From Paramecium sonneborni (lineage: Eukaryota > Ciliophora > Oligohymenophorea > Peniculida > Parameciidae), in NCBI GenBank assembly GCA_905182985.1, contig CAJJDN010000007.1, forward strand, positions 279,179-343,178: a stretch of 64,000 nucleotides of DNA, given 5' to 3'. Shown here in pieces: positions 48,649-61,134 of this stretch; the first letter of the stretch is position 1, and the number at the start of each line of letters is the position of its first letter. The notes below the pieces were generated by a model that was not told the DNA's origin, did no database searches, and worked only from the letters and a program-made list of their open reading frames with translations. Position numbers and translations under genes: made by a program.

Positions 48649-48873
48649 TGATAATTTTAATATAAATATATAAATTCATATATATTTTATTATAAATATA
48701 TAATACGTAACCTTCTTAATACGAAATTGAAATAATTAAACATTTTATAATAGTATATAAAGTTTCTCTTATAAAAATAAGTAATTTGATAAATAAGATT
48801 AATAAATAATGACGTATGTAATGTATGAATTACATAAATTGATTATTGTATATATATACTTTTTATTTTTAAA

Positions 48874-49879
48874 ATGTCAGATTTTATTCAATGGACATAT
48901 GAAAATCGATTTTAAATCTCTATAGATTTAGCTGCTGGCTCAATTAGTGGAATGTAATATTCATTATTTAAATTATAGAGCAAATTGTATTTCTAGTCAT
49001 CCATTAGACACAGTGAAAGTTAGAATGTAAATGTCAGATGATGGAGTAGTAACAACACTATAAAAAATAATAAAAAATGAAGGAATAAAAGGTTTTTATA
49101 AAGGAATGTCATTTCCCATTCTCTCAATACCAATCACAAATGCAGTTGTATTTTCGGTGTATGAATTTTGGAGAAAATTTTTCATAGGAAATTCCAATAA
49201 ATAACTCACTTATTTCTAGACGTATATATTTTTTAATAAATTTAAGTGCATTTTGTGGAAGTATTGCAGGAAGTTCAGCTGCTTTATTATCATGTCCAAT
49301 TGAATTAACAAAATGCAAATTATAAATGTAAGAAACAGAAAAAATTTATAAAAACCCTATTGATTGTGTTATCTAAGTATATTTGATATAAATATATTTA
49401 TTAGATTTATAAAAAAGAAGGTTTTAAATATATTTTTAGAGGAATGCATGCTACTTAATAAAGAGAAATTCTTGGATATTCAGCATAATTTGCTGTTTAT
49501 GAATGTATTAAGAATTTTTTATGTGATTTATCATAAAAAGCAGAACCTTCAACAGCAAATTTATTAATATCAGGAGGTTTAGCTGGAGTTTCATGTTGGA
49601 CAATAGGATATCCTTAAGATGTAAAATAAATAAATTAAAATCAAGACAATTAAGACTATTCTCTAATGTTAAACTTGCACTGATTAAAAAGTTTATAAAG
49701 TAAGGTGTTATGATGGAGGATTTTATGATTGTTTGATATAAAAAATATCTGCTGAGGGTTTTGGTTCTGTTTGGAAAGGATATTCAGTTTGTGTTTTTCG
49801 GGCATTCTACGCTAATGCTATCGGGTTTTATGCGTATGAACTGGCCAAAGAATAACTAACTTCATTCTATTAGTTTTGA
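48874..49879 (+). CDS. Mitochondrial carrier family protein (SLC25)
   Basis: Predicted 300 aa with introns 48954-48978, 49222-49246, 49377-49404 and 49621-49645 (25, 25, 28, 25 nt); exact 301 codons. The three-fold repeat is clear, each with the carrier signature at the end of its odd helix: PLDTVK (35-40), PIELTK (126-131) and PQDTIK (222-227), and each followed by an amphipathic EGxxxxYKG/FRG/WKG segment. Length and layout match inner-membrane metabolite exchangers. The pattern is closest to the carnitine/acylcarnitine and basic amino acid carrier group, but the substrate cannot be set from sequence alone. In repeat 3 the motif has Gln where most carriers have Leu, Phe or Thr. Confidence 0.92.
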
Positions 49880-50227
49880 TGTAAATATATTAAATGTTTA
49901 TATTTCACTTTAATTTTTATAATCTATCTCAAGTAATTTTGATTATAAATTGTATTTTTTAATAAAAGAGGTTATTGTTTTAAATAAAATAAAAAAACAA
50001 TTTGATTTATGCAGAAAGCTAAATAGATAATTATAAATTTTCATAATTGATTAATAATAAATTTATTAGTATTTAATAATTTAATATAAACTCATTTATA
50101 TTAATGATGTTATTTTTATTAAAGCCTAATAACAATTAAACATAATATTGAACCATTATATTTAATTAATGTAAAAACGTATAAAATATATGATTTTAAG
50201 AAGTAACAATAATACATTTAAAAAGAA
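49880..50227. other. Intergenic, nothing recognised
   Basis: A 348-bp spacer between the convergent carrier and MGC-protein genes. AT-rich, with no open frame of note. Confidence 0.45.
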
Positions 50228-50455
50228 TCAATTTTCACTTATGGATCCTTATCTCCTTCTTAGAATTGGATTTTGAGATACATTGTATTGTTAAATTTAA
50301 GAATTTTAACAATCATAAATTTTTTTACCGATTTACTCGATTTCCTCAGAATTGTATAAAGTTTGATTTAACTTTTCGTCAGCTTTCTTTTTTAAAATTG
50401 ATACTGGAATCTTTTTTGATATTACAGATCTTGCTTTAGTTTATGAACAACCCAT
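50228..50455 (-). CDS. Small MGC-start protein, candidate N-myristoylated/palmitoylated
   Basis: An intronless 75-residue ORF, ATG at 50455, TGA at 50230-50228. It begins MGCSQTKARSVIS, which fits the N-myristoylation consensus (Gly2, small residue at position 6) with a palmitoylatable Cys3. The rest is basic and Ser/Gln-rich (KKIPVSILKKKADEKL, RRRQGSISEN). No domain is recognised. The gene is on the same strand as the hydrolase at 50571 and starts 116 bp beyond its stop. The MGC start and even composition make it more convincing than most short ORFs here. Confidence 0.6.
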
Positions 50456-50570
50456 TGGTATTGATATATTTCAATAAAATTTTTGAAAATAATAAATATT
50501 AATTTTAAAGCCATTAAAAAATTTGTTTAAAAAATATGATAATTAACATAAAAAGAGTTTATTTCATGAT

Positions 50571-51933
50571 TCATTCTAGGGTAGGATCATAAAAGAGAAC
50601 TGTTGGCATTTTAGGTCCTTGAGAACAATTCTGATAATATTTAATTTAAAGTAAAAATTCAGTAATTGGATTAATTAAGTCTTTGTATAATCTATAACTA
50701 ATATGATCCATATCATCAGCCAAATGTAAAACACATTTATCAGATTTACATGATTCTAAATAAGAATTAAATTTACTATATAATTCTTATGCTTATGAAT
50801 AGGGTATTATATTATCAGCTTTGCCATGTAAAATAAAAGTAGGTACTTTAACTTTTTAAATTTGTTCTAAATTATCAAATCTTTATCTAATAAGAAATTA
50901 TGCCCATGATCCAATATAATCTCTGACTGCTGCTTTAAGTGATGTAAATGGAGACATTAAAGCTAGACATGCAGGTTTATATTTATTAGCTATATAAGTA
51001 GCAGGTCCACTTCCTATACTTCTACCAAAGATAATGATTCTATTTTCAGCATATCCTAATCTCTTTGTTAAATAATTAAACACATATTCAGCATCGTTTA
51101 ATATTGCTTCAGCTGAAGGTTATTCATTTTTATATTTACCATATCCAGGATATTCTACAGCTATTGCAGATACCTAAAAAATAAATACTACATTTTCATA
51201 CTTATAAATTTTCACGAAGATGAACTAAGAAATTATATGATTATGTTATATCTTCACAATTTGCATGAAAATATAATAAAATATTTGGAGAATGTTTTTT
51301 TGAATCTACATACATACAAGGAATATAACCATTTATTTAATGAGATTCTCTTGAATTAGATCTTCTTGGTGGAGGTTAATCATCAACTAATTCATTTTAG
51401 TTTTTTTATTTAAGCTCAATTAATTCTTAAGGTAATTTTATTAATGGTTAACTAAAACAAATACTTTAATTAATTCTTGTCTTTTTAACAGAATAAAGTT
51501 AAGATGACATTCTACATAATTAAGGTTTTTTTGTTATTATTTAAACAGATTGCATATTTAATTTTTACAATTTTTATTGAACATCTGGACTACCCTCATT
51601 AGAATCAAATGTTGGTGAATTTATATCTGTAGTTTATCTCTTTCTTTATCTATTTGTTATTGGTTTCCATTCAAAATTTGGTATTGGCTGCAATTATGAT
51701 TCTCTATTCTATTCAAATTTATATTACGTAGGCTCATCAATTAAAAAATGATCATCTTCGAAATCTAATTCACTTTATTTGAAGAAGACTCCTCTCTTTT
51801 TATTTGTTCTTGGTACATAATTTTAAAACTTAGGATAGAGTTTTGGATATTTTGGAATCCATAAAATTTGACCATGTTCATGATCATTTTATATTTCTTT
51901 TGGAGCTGGAAAAAAAATAAAGTCTAAATCCAT
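50571..51933 (-). CDS. Alpha/beta hydrolase, ABHD17/Bem46-like
   Basis: Predicted 444 aa, one intron at 51174-51201 (28 nt), exact 445 codons. The N-terminal 190 residues are Gln/Lys/Pro-rich and variable. The hydrolase core starts near residue 200: YFHANCEDI (oxyanion region), EYPGYGKY, nucleophile Ser 296 in FGRSIGSGPA, Asp 364 in LHGKADNIIP and His 401 in DDMDHISY, so the triad is complete. FHANxED and GRSxGSGPA are typical of the ABHD17/ABHD13 group, which includes protein depalmitoylases. The substrate is not determined. It sits next to a tiny protein with a potential palmitoylation site, which may be coincidence. Confidence 0.88.
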
Positions 51934-52505
51934 CAAATTTCTAATTATAAAATATTATTTTTTTTTAATTGTTTTTTTTACATTCATTAAATCTAAAATA
52001 TTTCTAAATTCTAACTAAAAATATCTTAAATTCTTCTACTCTCATAAAAAACTATTAAAAAGGTTAGAAACTATAATTTACTTTATAATATTGACTAAAA
52101 AAAAAGAATAAAAAATATTATTAATACAATAATATTTTTAAATTATTTCTGTTGATGTCTTAAAATTATGGCAAGAAATTACATCATAATATAATTAGTA
52201 TATTTTTTAAAACCATGTGATTAAATTTTCACAATTTTAAATTAATTTGATTAGCTACATTTCAGTATTTTTAATTGGTTTTTTACGTAAATTTTATACT
52301 GTCAGATATTAGGATTTACAGAATATTACCAATTAAACAATTTATTTGATGTAGATGATGAAAATTTTGAGTTTTTTCTTTATAAATATAAGTAACCTAC
52401 GTATTATTAAAAAAATTAATATTTATAAATTAATACGTCATTCGTACACATAAATATTTTAAAGTATCTTTATATGAAATCATATTATAAAAAAAATTAA
52501 AATAA
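51934..52505. other. Intergenic region between divergent genes
   Basis: A 572-bp spacer between the divergent hydrolase and ATP12 genes, so it must carry both promoters. No specific motif could be supported. Confidence 0.45.
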
Positions 52506-53352
52506 ATGAGGTCTTTTGTAAAACAATTTAAGTTCACAGAGCAAGTCTCCATATTACATTAAGCTTAAATAAAAAAATGTTATAAAGAAGCTAGCATAGA
52601 AATGGCACCTAATCCAATAAACCCATTTCATTAATGGATTATTAAGGTTAGTTTAAGAGTAATATTTTTAGCTTGATGGAAAAAGTATTAAAACTTAAAA
52701 AAAAAATATTTTAGCAGTACCTTCTCCTTAACTAGCTGCTTATGTAGCTTCAGAATTTAACAATCAGAATTAGAATAAATCATTTTTTAGTATGCCATTC
52801 TTATTGCTTGCCAGTCATGCTGTAGATTTAGACTTTGATGCTTCAAATAGGGAAATACTTGAAATGAAATTCATGTTTAATTTAGAAAATGATTTCATTT
52901 TTAGAAGATAACTAAATTCAGAATAATAACATTAAACAGAAACTCAAACTTTAGATCCTTTTTTAAGTTAATTATATAGAAAATTGAATATATAAATTAA
53001 TTCTAAAGATGTTAGAAATTTAGAATACTTGAATTAATAGGGTAAAATTAAACTTGAATCCTATATTAGAGGAATTAATAATTGGTAATTAGTTTCTTTG
53101 AACTAAAAAATAGGTAAAAAAATTATTTCTATTAAATTAGAAATTCTCTAATCATGTATTTTAGGTTTGTATCTACAATTAGGATTAATCAACATTTAAA
53201 TGGCATTAGGTTTAAAAAAGTAGCTAATAGAATTTGAGAACTTTAAGATATTATCTAATAGAAAAGAAAATAATGAAGAGAATTTCAAAACAAATCTTGA
53301 AGTTGCTTAGTTATTTTCTGAATCAATAACTACTTAAAGTATAATGTATTGA
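52506..53352 (+). CDS. ATP12-like F1-ATPase assembly chaperone (ATPAF2)
   Basis: Predicted 273 aa with one intron at 52647-52671 (25 nt); exact 274 codons. Hallmarks of the ATP12 family appear in order: the beta-strand unit KLDGKSIKTQKKNILAVPS, then QLAAYVASEFNNQ, then MPFLLLASHAVDLD, then a fR-type motif (DFIFRRQLNS) in the second half. ATP12 binds the alpha subunit of mitochondrial F1-ATPase during assembly of the F1 head. The N-terminus is rich in Lys and Phe and could be a mitochondrial targeting sequence (MRSFVKQFKF). Length fits the family. Confidence 0.85.
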
Positions 53353-53632
53353 TTTTATAGATGTTTTTAAATTATTATTTTTAATAAATAGATATAATTA
53401 TTCAAGTTTATTTTTTAAGTTATAATATATAAATATAAATGTTATAATTGAATTTATTGAATAATTAATGAATTTGTTTAATAATTTAGAATATCTATTT
53501 AACAATTTTAAACAATATGAATAAGTTTGAAGTAATTAAAATAAGAAAGATTAAAGAATAGTTTGTTAAAATAAGTAATTGTGAAACATGATTAAATGTA
53601 TAATATTAATTGGTTTAAAATTTATTTTTTTT

Positions 53633-56600
53633 TCATTAATATTTCCTATAGTACTTTTTCGATTTATGAGTAGATCTTCTTCTATAGCTATCACTGCTTT
53701 CAGATTAATTTCTCTGTTTAGATCTAGATCTATCCTTGCTTTAATAACGAGATCGATCTCTGGCATCAGCATTCTTGGAAGATTCTATAATAGATATTTA
53801 AATCTACTTTCATAATCATATTTATAGTTTTTAGGATACCTTCTATCATAATGAAATCCACTATAATATTTATTATTTTTATATTTATCAGAATCTACAG
53901 ATTCCTATCTTTTTCTTCTTTAGTCTTAAGATTTACCTGAGTTTTCACTACTTGATCCTAAGATAAGTTAGAAGATATACTTTTTTAATTTTAGAATCTA
54001 CTTCTGGAGTAATCATTTTCATAATATCTTTTATTAGAATTTCTAGATTTATCTTATCTATGAGAATAATAATGATGCCTTGATTTATGTTTTTCATATG
54101 AATCAGTTTTGTCATATTTATATCTATCATATTTTTCAGTAGGACTTTTTTGATTATAACCATAAGATTTATGATGATGATGATGATATTTATGTCTTTA
54201 TCTTGTTGAAGCATCTCTGCTTTTTTCTGATTCTGAATTACTTTGTTTTTTTTAAATTTTACTAGAATTTGATTCACTTCTTTAACTACTATCTTTTTGA
54301 AAATCATTTCTTTTCGTAATTATTGATGGTTATATATTTATTAATTAAAGATTAGGTAATTTAGGAGTATCATCTTCTTATTGATTATTAAATCTTGTTA
54401 TAGTTTCTTATTAATAATTATAATCAAGGGTAACTTAATCAGATGGTTACCTTTTAAAACCTAAAATTGCATAGAGAATTCTTTTTGTTAATTAAATTAA
54501 ATTCTTTTTTCTAAGAATTTATTCTTAATCTGTTAAATTCTTTTAAATTTCTTTACCTAAACAATATTAAATGTATAATTATGTTTCATAATCTCTTAAA
54601 AGAGAAGAATAACATCTTTTTACAAACCAATTTTCAAATTTTTATTATTCTCTATATTTCATAATATTAAATTGATAAAAATAAGGAGTAATAAGATCCC
54701 AATTTTTCATAAATGCCATATCATTAGTCATTATTGAATTTTATAGATATTTAAAAACATATCTACACATTTACATAGACATTTAATCCTAAAATTAATC
54801 TAATTTTAATTAGCATTATTAAAAAATCAAATCTGAAAAAGTTTATTTAGTTTAAATGATTTAAGTTCTCAAACATAGAACTAAAATAGTCATATTTTTT
54901 CTAGGATGAGATGCTTCAAAAAGTAAAACTTTAGTTGAAGAAGAACTCCTCTCAATCATTTATTTAACTTATTTACAAGACTCTTTATGTTAAGGAGATA
55001 TTAACACTGAAAAATATGTCATTTCTTTTTCATTATTTGCTTCTTATTCTAATAATAATTTAATAGCATTGCTTGTCTCTTGTATTTATTAAAAAGTTCC
55101 AATAAGACAAACTTCTTTCTCTCGGTATTAAATATAAAAGAATGGATGATTTATATCTCTTTATGTTTATTCTCCTTTAGCATTATATACTGAATCTCTT
55201 GAAATTCTAATTTCGGCATTTTATCTTAATTAAAACATATTCTATTAAACTGATTTTGTTTCACTTCTACTTATATAAAGTCTTTAAACACATAAAGTTT
55301 TTAGAGTATTCTTAATTTCAGAAACAGTCTATTCAATATTTTATCTTGAACCTTTAATTTTTATAGGAGTAGATTTATCCATTGGAAATATTTCTTCACT
55401 ATGAGCTAATGATTTGTTATAAATGATATTAACATCTTATTTATTATTTAAACTATTGCTAAAATAATAATATTTATATTGATTACAATTTGTTTATCAA
55501 TCTCTTTAAATAAATAATTGGTACTTTTATCTATCCTTCTATAATTCCTAGTTCTTTCTTTAATTCTTTTATTATATGTTCTACCATTTATAAAATAGAT
55601 CTAAAAATATTTATTTACTAAATTGAGCCTATTACAGTTAAATTATTTTCTTTCTTAAAGAAATCTGCATATTATTAATCAATCTATTCAAAACTGATTT
55701 TATTCCCTATCTTATAAATTAATTATGCATTCTTTTTAACTACTTTTTATTCTAATATATTAATTTTAAAACATTCTTTAATTATATCAATATTAATAAT
55801 ATTCTGTGATTATTAAATAGCTTCTATTTATTAATGTAATTCTAAGTTTTCTTTATATTATTCTTCAAATTTCTATTAGGCAACATCAACAATCGATTAC
55901 ATTTATTATAACTTTCCTGTATCTTAAGTTTAAAATTCTAATGATGATTTAATATATTAATCTATTTTATTATAAGATGATGCAAGAATTTATAATTCAG
56001 ACATATTATTGTCTTCATCTTTTTTTAATTCTTCATCTTATCTACTTGATTAATTTTATTGCCATTTATTTGACATTTATTCTTTAAAACTTTGTTTTTC
56101 TATAAATTTCATCATTTTAAATCTATTATCGTATTCACATTCAGAATCACTACATGATGAAGAAGAGAGTTCTTCTCTTTTTTTTTTCTATTTTTTTTCA
56201 TTATTATAGATTTTAACTTTTTTTTATTAAATTCTTTCAATATTAGCTCTCTCTTTTTCTTATTCTTCTAAAATACGTTTTTCATCTTAACATTCTTAAC
56301 AATACCAAGCATCTTTAGGTACTGATTCTAATGGAGGAACTAAACATAATAAGTGAAATCCACAATTGCATTTATCACATAATAATAATTATTCATCATC
56401 TTATGGTGTTTTTAATTAGCATATTTTACAAACCATATTTTCTAAATGTTCTTCCCATTCTTCTTAAGTAACATCAGTTGGTTTTAAACCTAAATAACCT
56501 TTACATTTATTTGCACCACATAAACATTTTGTTAAAGGAGTATGAAAAACATCAAATTAATAATCAAATGTTAATTCTTCATCTTCATTTATGTCTCGGT

Positions 56601-57371
56601 TAGCAAAAATACCAATACAGACTTCTCCTAAGACATTCCATTTTTCTGTAATACAATTTGGTTAACATGAATGATTGATGAATCTAGCCAGATTACCTTT
56701 TGATGTTGGATCAATAACTTCTTAGTTATTTAGTTTCATTAAATATGTGCATGTCGATTTCTAAATAAACTCACAATTCAAACCGAATATTCTTGCACTC
56801 TTCTTCTGCCTAAAGCACTATTTATCTAAAAAATCTCTCCAATATATTGCATTATAAATTGTCCTTTTTGTATACGTTCCCCTGCAAATAAACCCATTCC
56901 TTTTCCTCCACATTTCAATGGATACACACATGCATCTTCATGTTTCTAAAATCTTCTATTTTTGCATTATTCTGCACATGGACATAACTCAGCATCACAT
57001 TCTGTACATGTAAATCTATTTAAACATCTATCACCACAATTATATGAATATTATGGTCCTTGTATTCGACTATATTTTTATATATACTATTATCTACCTT
57101 CCTATTTATTCATCAGGACAATTAATACATGAACAAACCAATGTTTCATCCCTGCTTACTCTAAATTACTTTCTCTCTAAATATTAATTCTTTTTCAATA
57201 AAGTAAAGTATTTGAAACTTTCTTTCAATCCTTACAATCTTTAAGGATTACCTTATAATTTATTTATTATCTTTTAACAATATACAATAATTTTACATTT
57301 CTATTCTTAGATGTCTCCTTTAACACTGTTTAATCATTCTTTTTTGTTTTATTACTCTCATCCATTTGCAT
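53633..57371 (-). CDS. AWS-SET-PHD histone-lysine methyltransferase with RS/His-rich tail
   Basis: Predicted 1195 aa on the minus strand; six introns: 57271-57296, 57070-57097, 56761-56783, 55459-55486, 53958-53980 and 53785-53807 (26, 28, 23, 28, 23, 23 nt); exact 1196 codons. Order: AWS Cys cluster (about 70-125, CSCINCPDE ... CPCAEQCKNRRF), SET domain (about 130-248, [20 protein letters not shown] at 204-213, FDY at 243-245), post-[16 protein letters not shown] (257-269), PHD finger (289-336, CKICQ ... [12 protein letters not shown] ... WYCQEC), a long helical middle, and an Arg/Ser/His/Lys/Tyr-rich tail with HHHHH and [18 protein letters not shown] plus SET fits the SETD2/NSD/ASH1 group that methylates histone H3K36. 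The tail could be mistaken for a separate gene starting at 54731, but there is no stop between. Confidence 0.85.
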
Positions 57372-57607
57372 TAATTTTTAATAATTATCATTAGAATATA
57401 TTTGTAAATACTTTTTTTAAGCGCATTTTATTTATCACTACTATTATTATTCTCTCATTTTACTATCTATTTAGTTTTATTATCAAAATCTCTACAATAA
57501 ATTGATTTCATAAAAAATTAAGATAAGGATATTTTTAAAAATTATTTCTTAATAAGAATAATCGTATCATTTAATAAGTTTTAATAATATTAATTTTAAT
57601 AAAATAT

Positions 57608-58339
57608 TCATTCAAATCCTATTTAAAATGCCATTAAATTAAATCCTATCTCTTTATCATCTTTCTCAATATAATGTTTTTAACAAATCTCTATGACTTT
57701 TTCTAAAAATAATTCCTATTAACAATCAGTATAATTTATAGGACCTTTCTTTCTTCCATCTAATTCTATAACACTTCCATTATGCCAAACAAATGCAATA
57801 AAATGATGTCCTGCTTTTAATTCAATGTTTTAATTTTCTAAATTTTCTTAAGCTACTTCTTTATGAGCATCTTATAAAGATTTCACTTAACCATCTTTTT
57901 TTTTTATTTCTAATTTACAATTTTTCAAATATTCTGCTCTTTATTCTGGTGTCATATTTTATGTATTCTATATAAATTAAGGACAAAAGCTTTCTTCATT
58001 TATTATAAATTAATATTCTTTTGGAATATTTGCTAATATATGTAAAATTGCTATAGTCCCACAGGCATTCTCTGCTATTTATTTCATATAATAAAGAGAT
58101 TCTGGAATTGCCTTCTCAAACATTTTGTCACCTTATTCAAAAAAATAATTATTTATAGCAGGAGAATCTGGATAAACAAATAATGCTCCTAAACTACTGG
58201 GTATTAAAAATTCAGGTTCAAAACTTACAATATCTACAAAATTTGCAAAATCAGTATTTACTCCTAGATTTCCTAGATATTTATTTAACAGATTTGTATT
58301 AGATTCTAGGGGTAACCAATTTTCAAACTTTTAATCCAT
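57608..58339 (-). CDS. Ubiquitin C-terminal hydrolase (UCH-L1/L3 type)
   Basis: An intronless 243-residue protein, ATG at 58339, TGA at 57610-57608. The UCH peptidase C12 core is complete: oxyanion Gln 87 and nucleophile Cys 93 in QIAENACGTIA, active-site His 179 in HHFIAFV, and Asp 194 in ELDGRKKGPI. The N-terminal WLPLESNTNLLNKYLGNLG matches the ubiquitin-binding start of the family. Length is close to UCHL1/UCHL3 (223-230 aa), so there is no C-terminal UCH37-type extension. It should release small adducts from ubiquitin and process precursors. The catalytic triad is intact. Confidence 0.93.
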
Positions 58340-58376
58340 TAAAAATAAAAATATTTAATCTATAATTATTATTTTA

Positions 58377-59278
58377 TCATTATTAAAATTCTTACAATAT
58401 ATTCTCAATTTCTTATGAATAAGTGAGATCTTTTTATATACATAATTTCTCTATTTGTTATATAATCCTTTACTCTCTCATTATTTATAGAATTTTTTTT
58501 GTTTCATCATAACAAATCAAACGCATTATTATTTTAAGACAGTGCTTTGTATTAAGATAAAATAAAGATTGTAATTTATCTTTAGAATTATAAAAATAAT
58601 AAACCAATTTAATATTTCCTCTTGATAAATGACTAAGAATTCTACTTCTTTCATACTAAAATTGTTGATTTTCCATCAATAACATATTCATTATAGGATC
58701 ATTTGTTATGATTATTGCTTTGCAGTCCATATTATGAGATAATAGAATAAGAATTTTTAAAATATCTTTAGTATTCTCTGGTATATAAGAACAAATGTAA
58801 TTAACAAAGGGTTCAATTTGGACATCACGAGATCGAATGATTTACGATTTCAAAATTATTTCAATTATTTGAAGTACTTAAGTATCCTGGTATCTAAGTA
58901 AGATTTCAAATAGTTAATACTCAATGAACTGAATTATGCTCTTTTGAATTTATTTAAGAATATTACTTACGGATATTAATTGACACTGAATAAGATTAAG
59001 CCCAAGATTTCATTTCCTTTATACTGCTGGTCCAAATAAATAAAACAATCATATAATAAGAAAAGCCATAGTTAGACATATTCAGGCTTAATATTTTAGT
59101 ACTATTTTAAAATTTCAATTGCTTCTAAAATATCAGTCTCATATGATTCTAATTATTTTTCAAAAATTAAAATTAAGTCTGGAGAATTGATTACTCTTTT
59201 TAAACTAAATATTTTTTCTAAAGCATCTCTTCTTAATTTAATTCCATATTTTTCTCTCTTAAATTATATCAAATTCAT
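58377..59278 (-). CDS. Importin-alpha-like protein with IBB-like N-terminus
   Basis: Predicted 291 aa; one intron at 58941-58966 (26 nt); exact 292 codons. The N-terminal 30 residues, with FKREKYGIKLRRDALEKIF and then SLKR, have the Arg/Lys spacing of an importin-beta-binding domain. The rest is all-helical with Leu/Ile spacing suggestive of ARM repeats (IIQFIEYQLFEILLRYQDTQ, ENTKDILKILILLSHN). At 291 aa it is much shorter than importin alpha (about 520 aa), and the Trp-Asn array that binds nuclear localisation signals is not evident. A divergent or shortened karyopherin adaptor is the best reading. A general ARM protein is the alternative. Confidence 0.5.
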
Positions 59279-59403
59279 TTTAATATTTATTGATTTAAAT
59301 TATAATAAATATATCATCATTTAGTTTTATATTTTTTTGATAATCATAATTAAATTTATTAATACTTTAAATGTTTCTAACTTGTTGTCCTAATGTTTAC
59401 TCA

Positions 59404-60730
59404 ATGGTGCTTAAAACCTAAATCAATTTCATAGACAATGAAATTCTTTTATCACTTGATTTATAAGCTCCATTTAAAGCAATTTTAAAGAAGGACTTCT
59501 TACATATTTATCAAGATAATGAACCTAAATTTTCACTACCAATTTCATTTCCAAATATCATTCATTGGGTTTATAATAAAAGTTTAATTGGATTCAGAAT
59601 TAACAATAATACTTATCTTACAGATTAAGCTTACAAATTAAAAGAATTATTAAGTGGAAAATTATTCTTTTCAAAAATCTAAGACTTTTATGCTCCTTTA
59701 TAAATTTTAGGATAAGGTAGCTCTGCTAAAGTCCTTTTAGTGAAATCAAAAATAGGTGATTAATATTTTGCTGCAAAATGTGTAGAAAAAAATGAATTAA
59801 TGTATTAAGAAATCGAGATCAATAATTAATTAGATCATCCAGCATTTGTTAAAATCAAAGAAGTTTTTTAAGGTGAAACAAGTTATTATATTATTATGGA
59901 TCTATTATCAGGAAAAAATTTGTAATAATTGATTAAAAATCAACATGGTGGTCTGACATTAGAATAATGTTAAAAAATAATGCATGTAAATTAATAGTTA
60001 AATAGGCTTTATTAAGTGGAATTGAATATATGCATTCAAAAGGTATTATACATAGAGACATTAAACCTGAGAATATTGTTTTATAAAAAACAAACAATCT
60101 TACAACTCTAAAACTAGTAGATTTTGGACTTGCTACTTATTCTAATTTAAAAAAGTATTATATTTTAAGAATTAAAAGATTTAAATATCCAAAATGTGGA
60201 ACTCCTGGTTATGTTGCTCCTGAAATAGCTAATTTAACTGATAAAGATACAGTATATGGTCCTGCATGTGATATATTTAGTGCAGGATCTGTTTTCTTTA
60301 AATTACTTACAGGAAGGGATTTATTTCCAGGAACAGGATTCAATTTTGTTTTATAATTAAATAAAAAATGTCATATTGACTTTTCTCCATTAACTTTAAA
60401 AAAAATACCTATTAATGTGATAGTAAATTATAATAAATATTGAGGGAACTTGTACAAAAAATGCTTTTAAAAGATCCTAAAATGAGACCTAATGCAACAG
60501 ATTGTTTAAATCATGAATTTTTCACTTAATCTGAAAAACCTTCAAATGCACATAAAAAAATGTTTTTTGCCCATACAAGAGCAGCAACTTTAACAGTTGA
60601 TTTTTCTTCTCCTGAAGAAAAGGTAGATTATAAAGGGTCATTTGTAACTAATGATATTGTTCCATAATTACCTTAAATGCCTAAAATGGTAATGAAATTT
60701 AATACAACTGAATTTGAATAATATGATTGA
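59404..60730 (+). CDS. Serine/threonine protein kinase, with a one-base frame break
   Basis: A clear kinase. N-terminal extension of about 105 residues, then glycine loop LGQGSSAKV, AAKCVEKNE (VAIK Lys), HRDIKPENIV, VDFGLA, and CGTPGYVAPE. Intron 59986-60005 (20 nt) is well supported. Near 60423-60444 a second intron (GTAAATTATAATAAATATTGAG) is expected between PINVI and ELVQKMLLKDPKMRP. With normal GT...AG splicing the downstream frame is off by one base, because an extra G follows the AG. The C-terminal part (QKMLLKDPKMRPNATDCLNHEFF, ending FNTTEFEQYD, TGA at 60728) is clearly real. It may be a sequencing error, a non-standard acceptor or a true frameshift. The core catalytic residues are intact. 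Confidence 0.75.
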
Positions 60731-61134
60731 TCATAAGAAAATTAAAAAAATTTTCCAATCTTCAGAGAGATTATTCAGAAAATTAAAGCAGATTTACTTT
60801 TTATAATTTTATTCATAAAATTTAAAAATAGAGATCTTAATTTCTTTATAAATCAATTTTTTTATTTGAATCAAAGATCTTTTAGGAATTACATCTTTAG
60901 ACTAATTTCTTTTTGATATAATTGATGTAAAATCTACTGATTTTATAAATAGCTTATTTTAAGAATTTGAATAAATTTAGATTTTTCTTATTCATTATTA
61001 TGTATTTTTTAAACATTAATATTGTTTATGAATATTAATTTCTAAGTGTTCTATTCTTGAATGTTATATGAATAAAGTTAAATATTGTCTCAATTAGAAA
61101 TTCCTAGACAGTTTATAATAAAATTATTTTTATA
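60731..61134. other. Intergenic, nothing recognised
   Basis: A 404-bp AT-rich spacer between two + strand genes. No open frame, repeat or RNA gene was recognised. Confidence 0.45.

Noticed and set aside
53588..53815. Plus-strand hydrophobic ORF
   Set aside because: It is the antisense shadow of the RS-rich 3' end of the SET gene, where Arg/Ser codons read as Ser/Ile/Leu on the other strand.
53633..54731. Separate RS-rich gene starting at the ATG at 54731
   Set aside because: The upstream SET-PHD frame continues into it without a TGA, and the joined model is an exact multiple of three. The ATG is internal.
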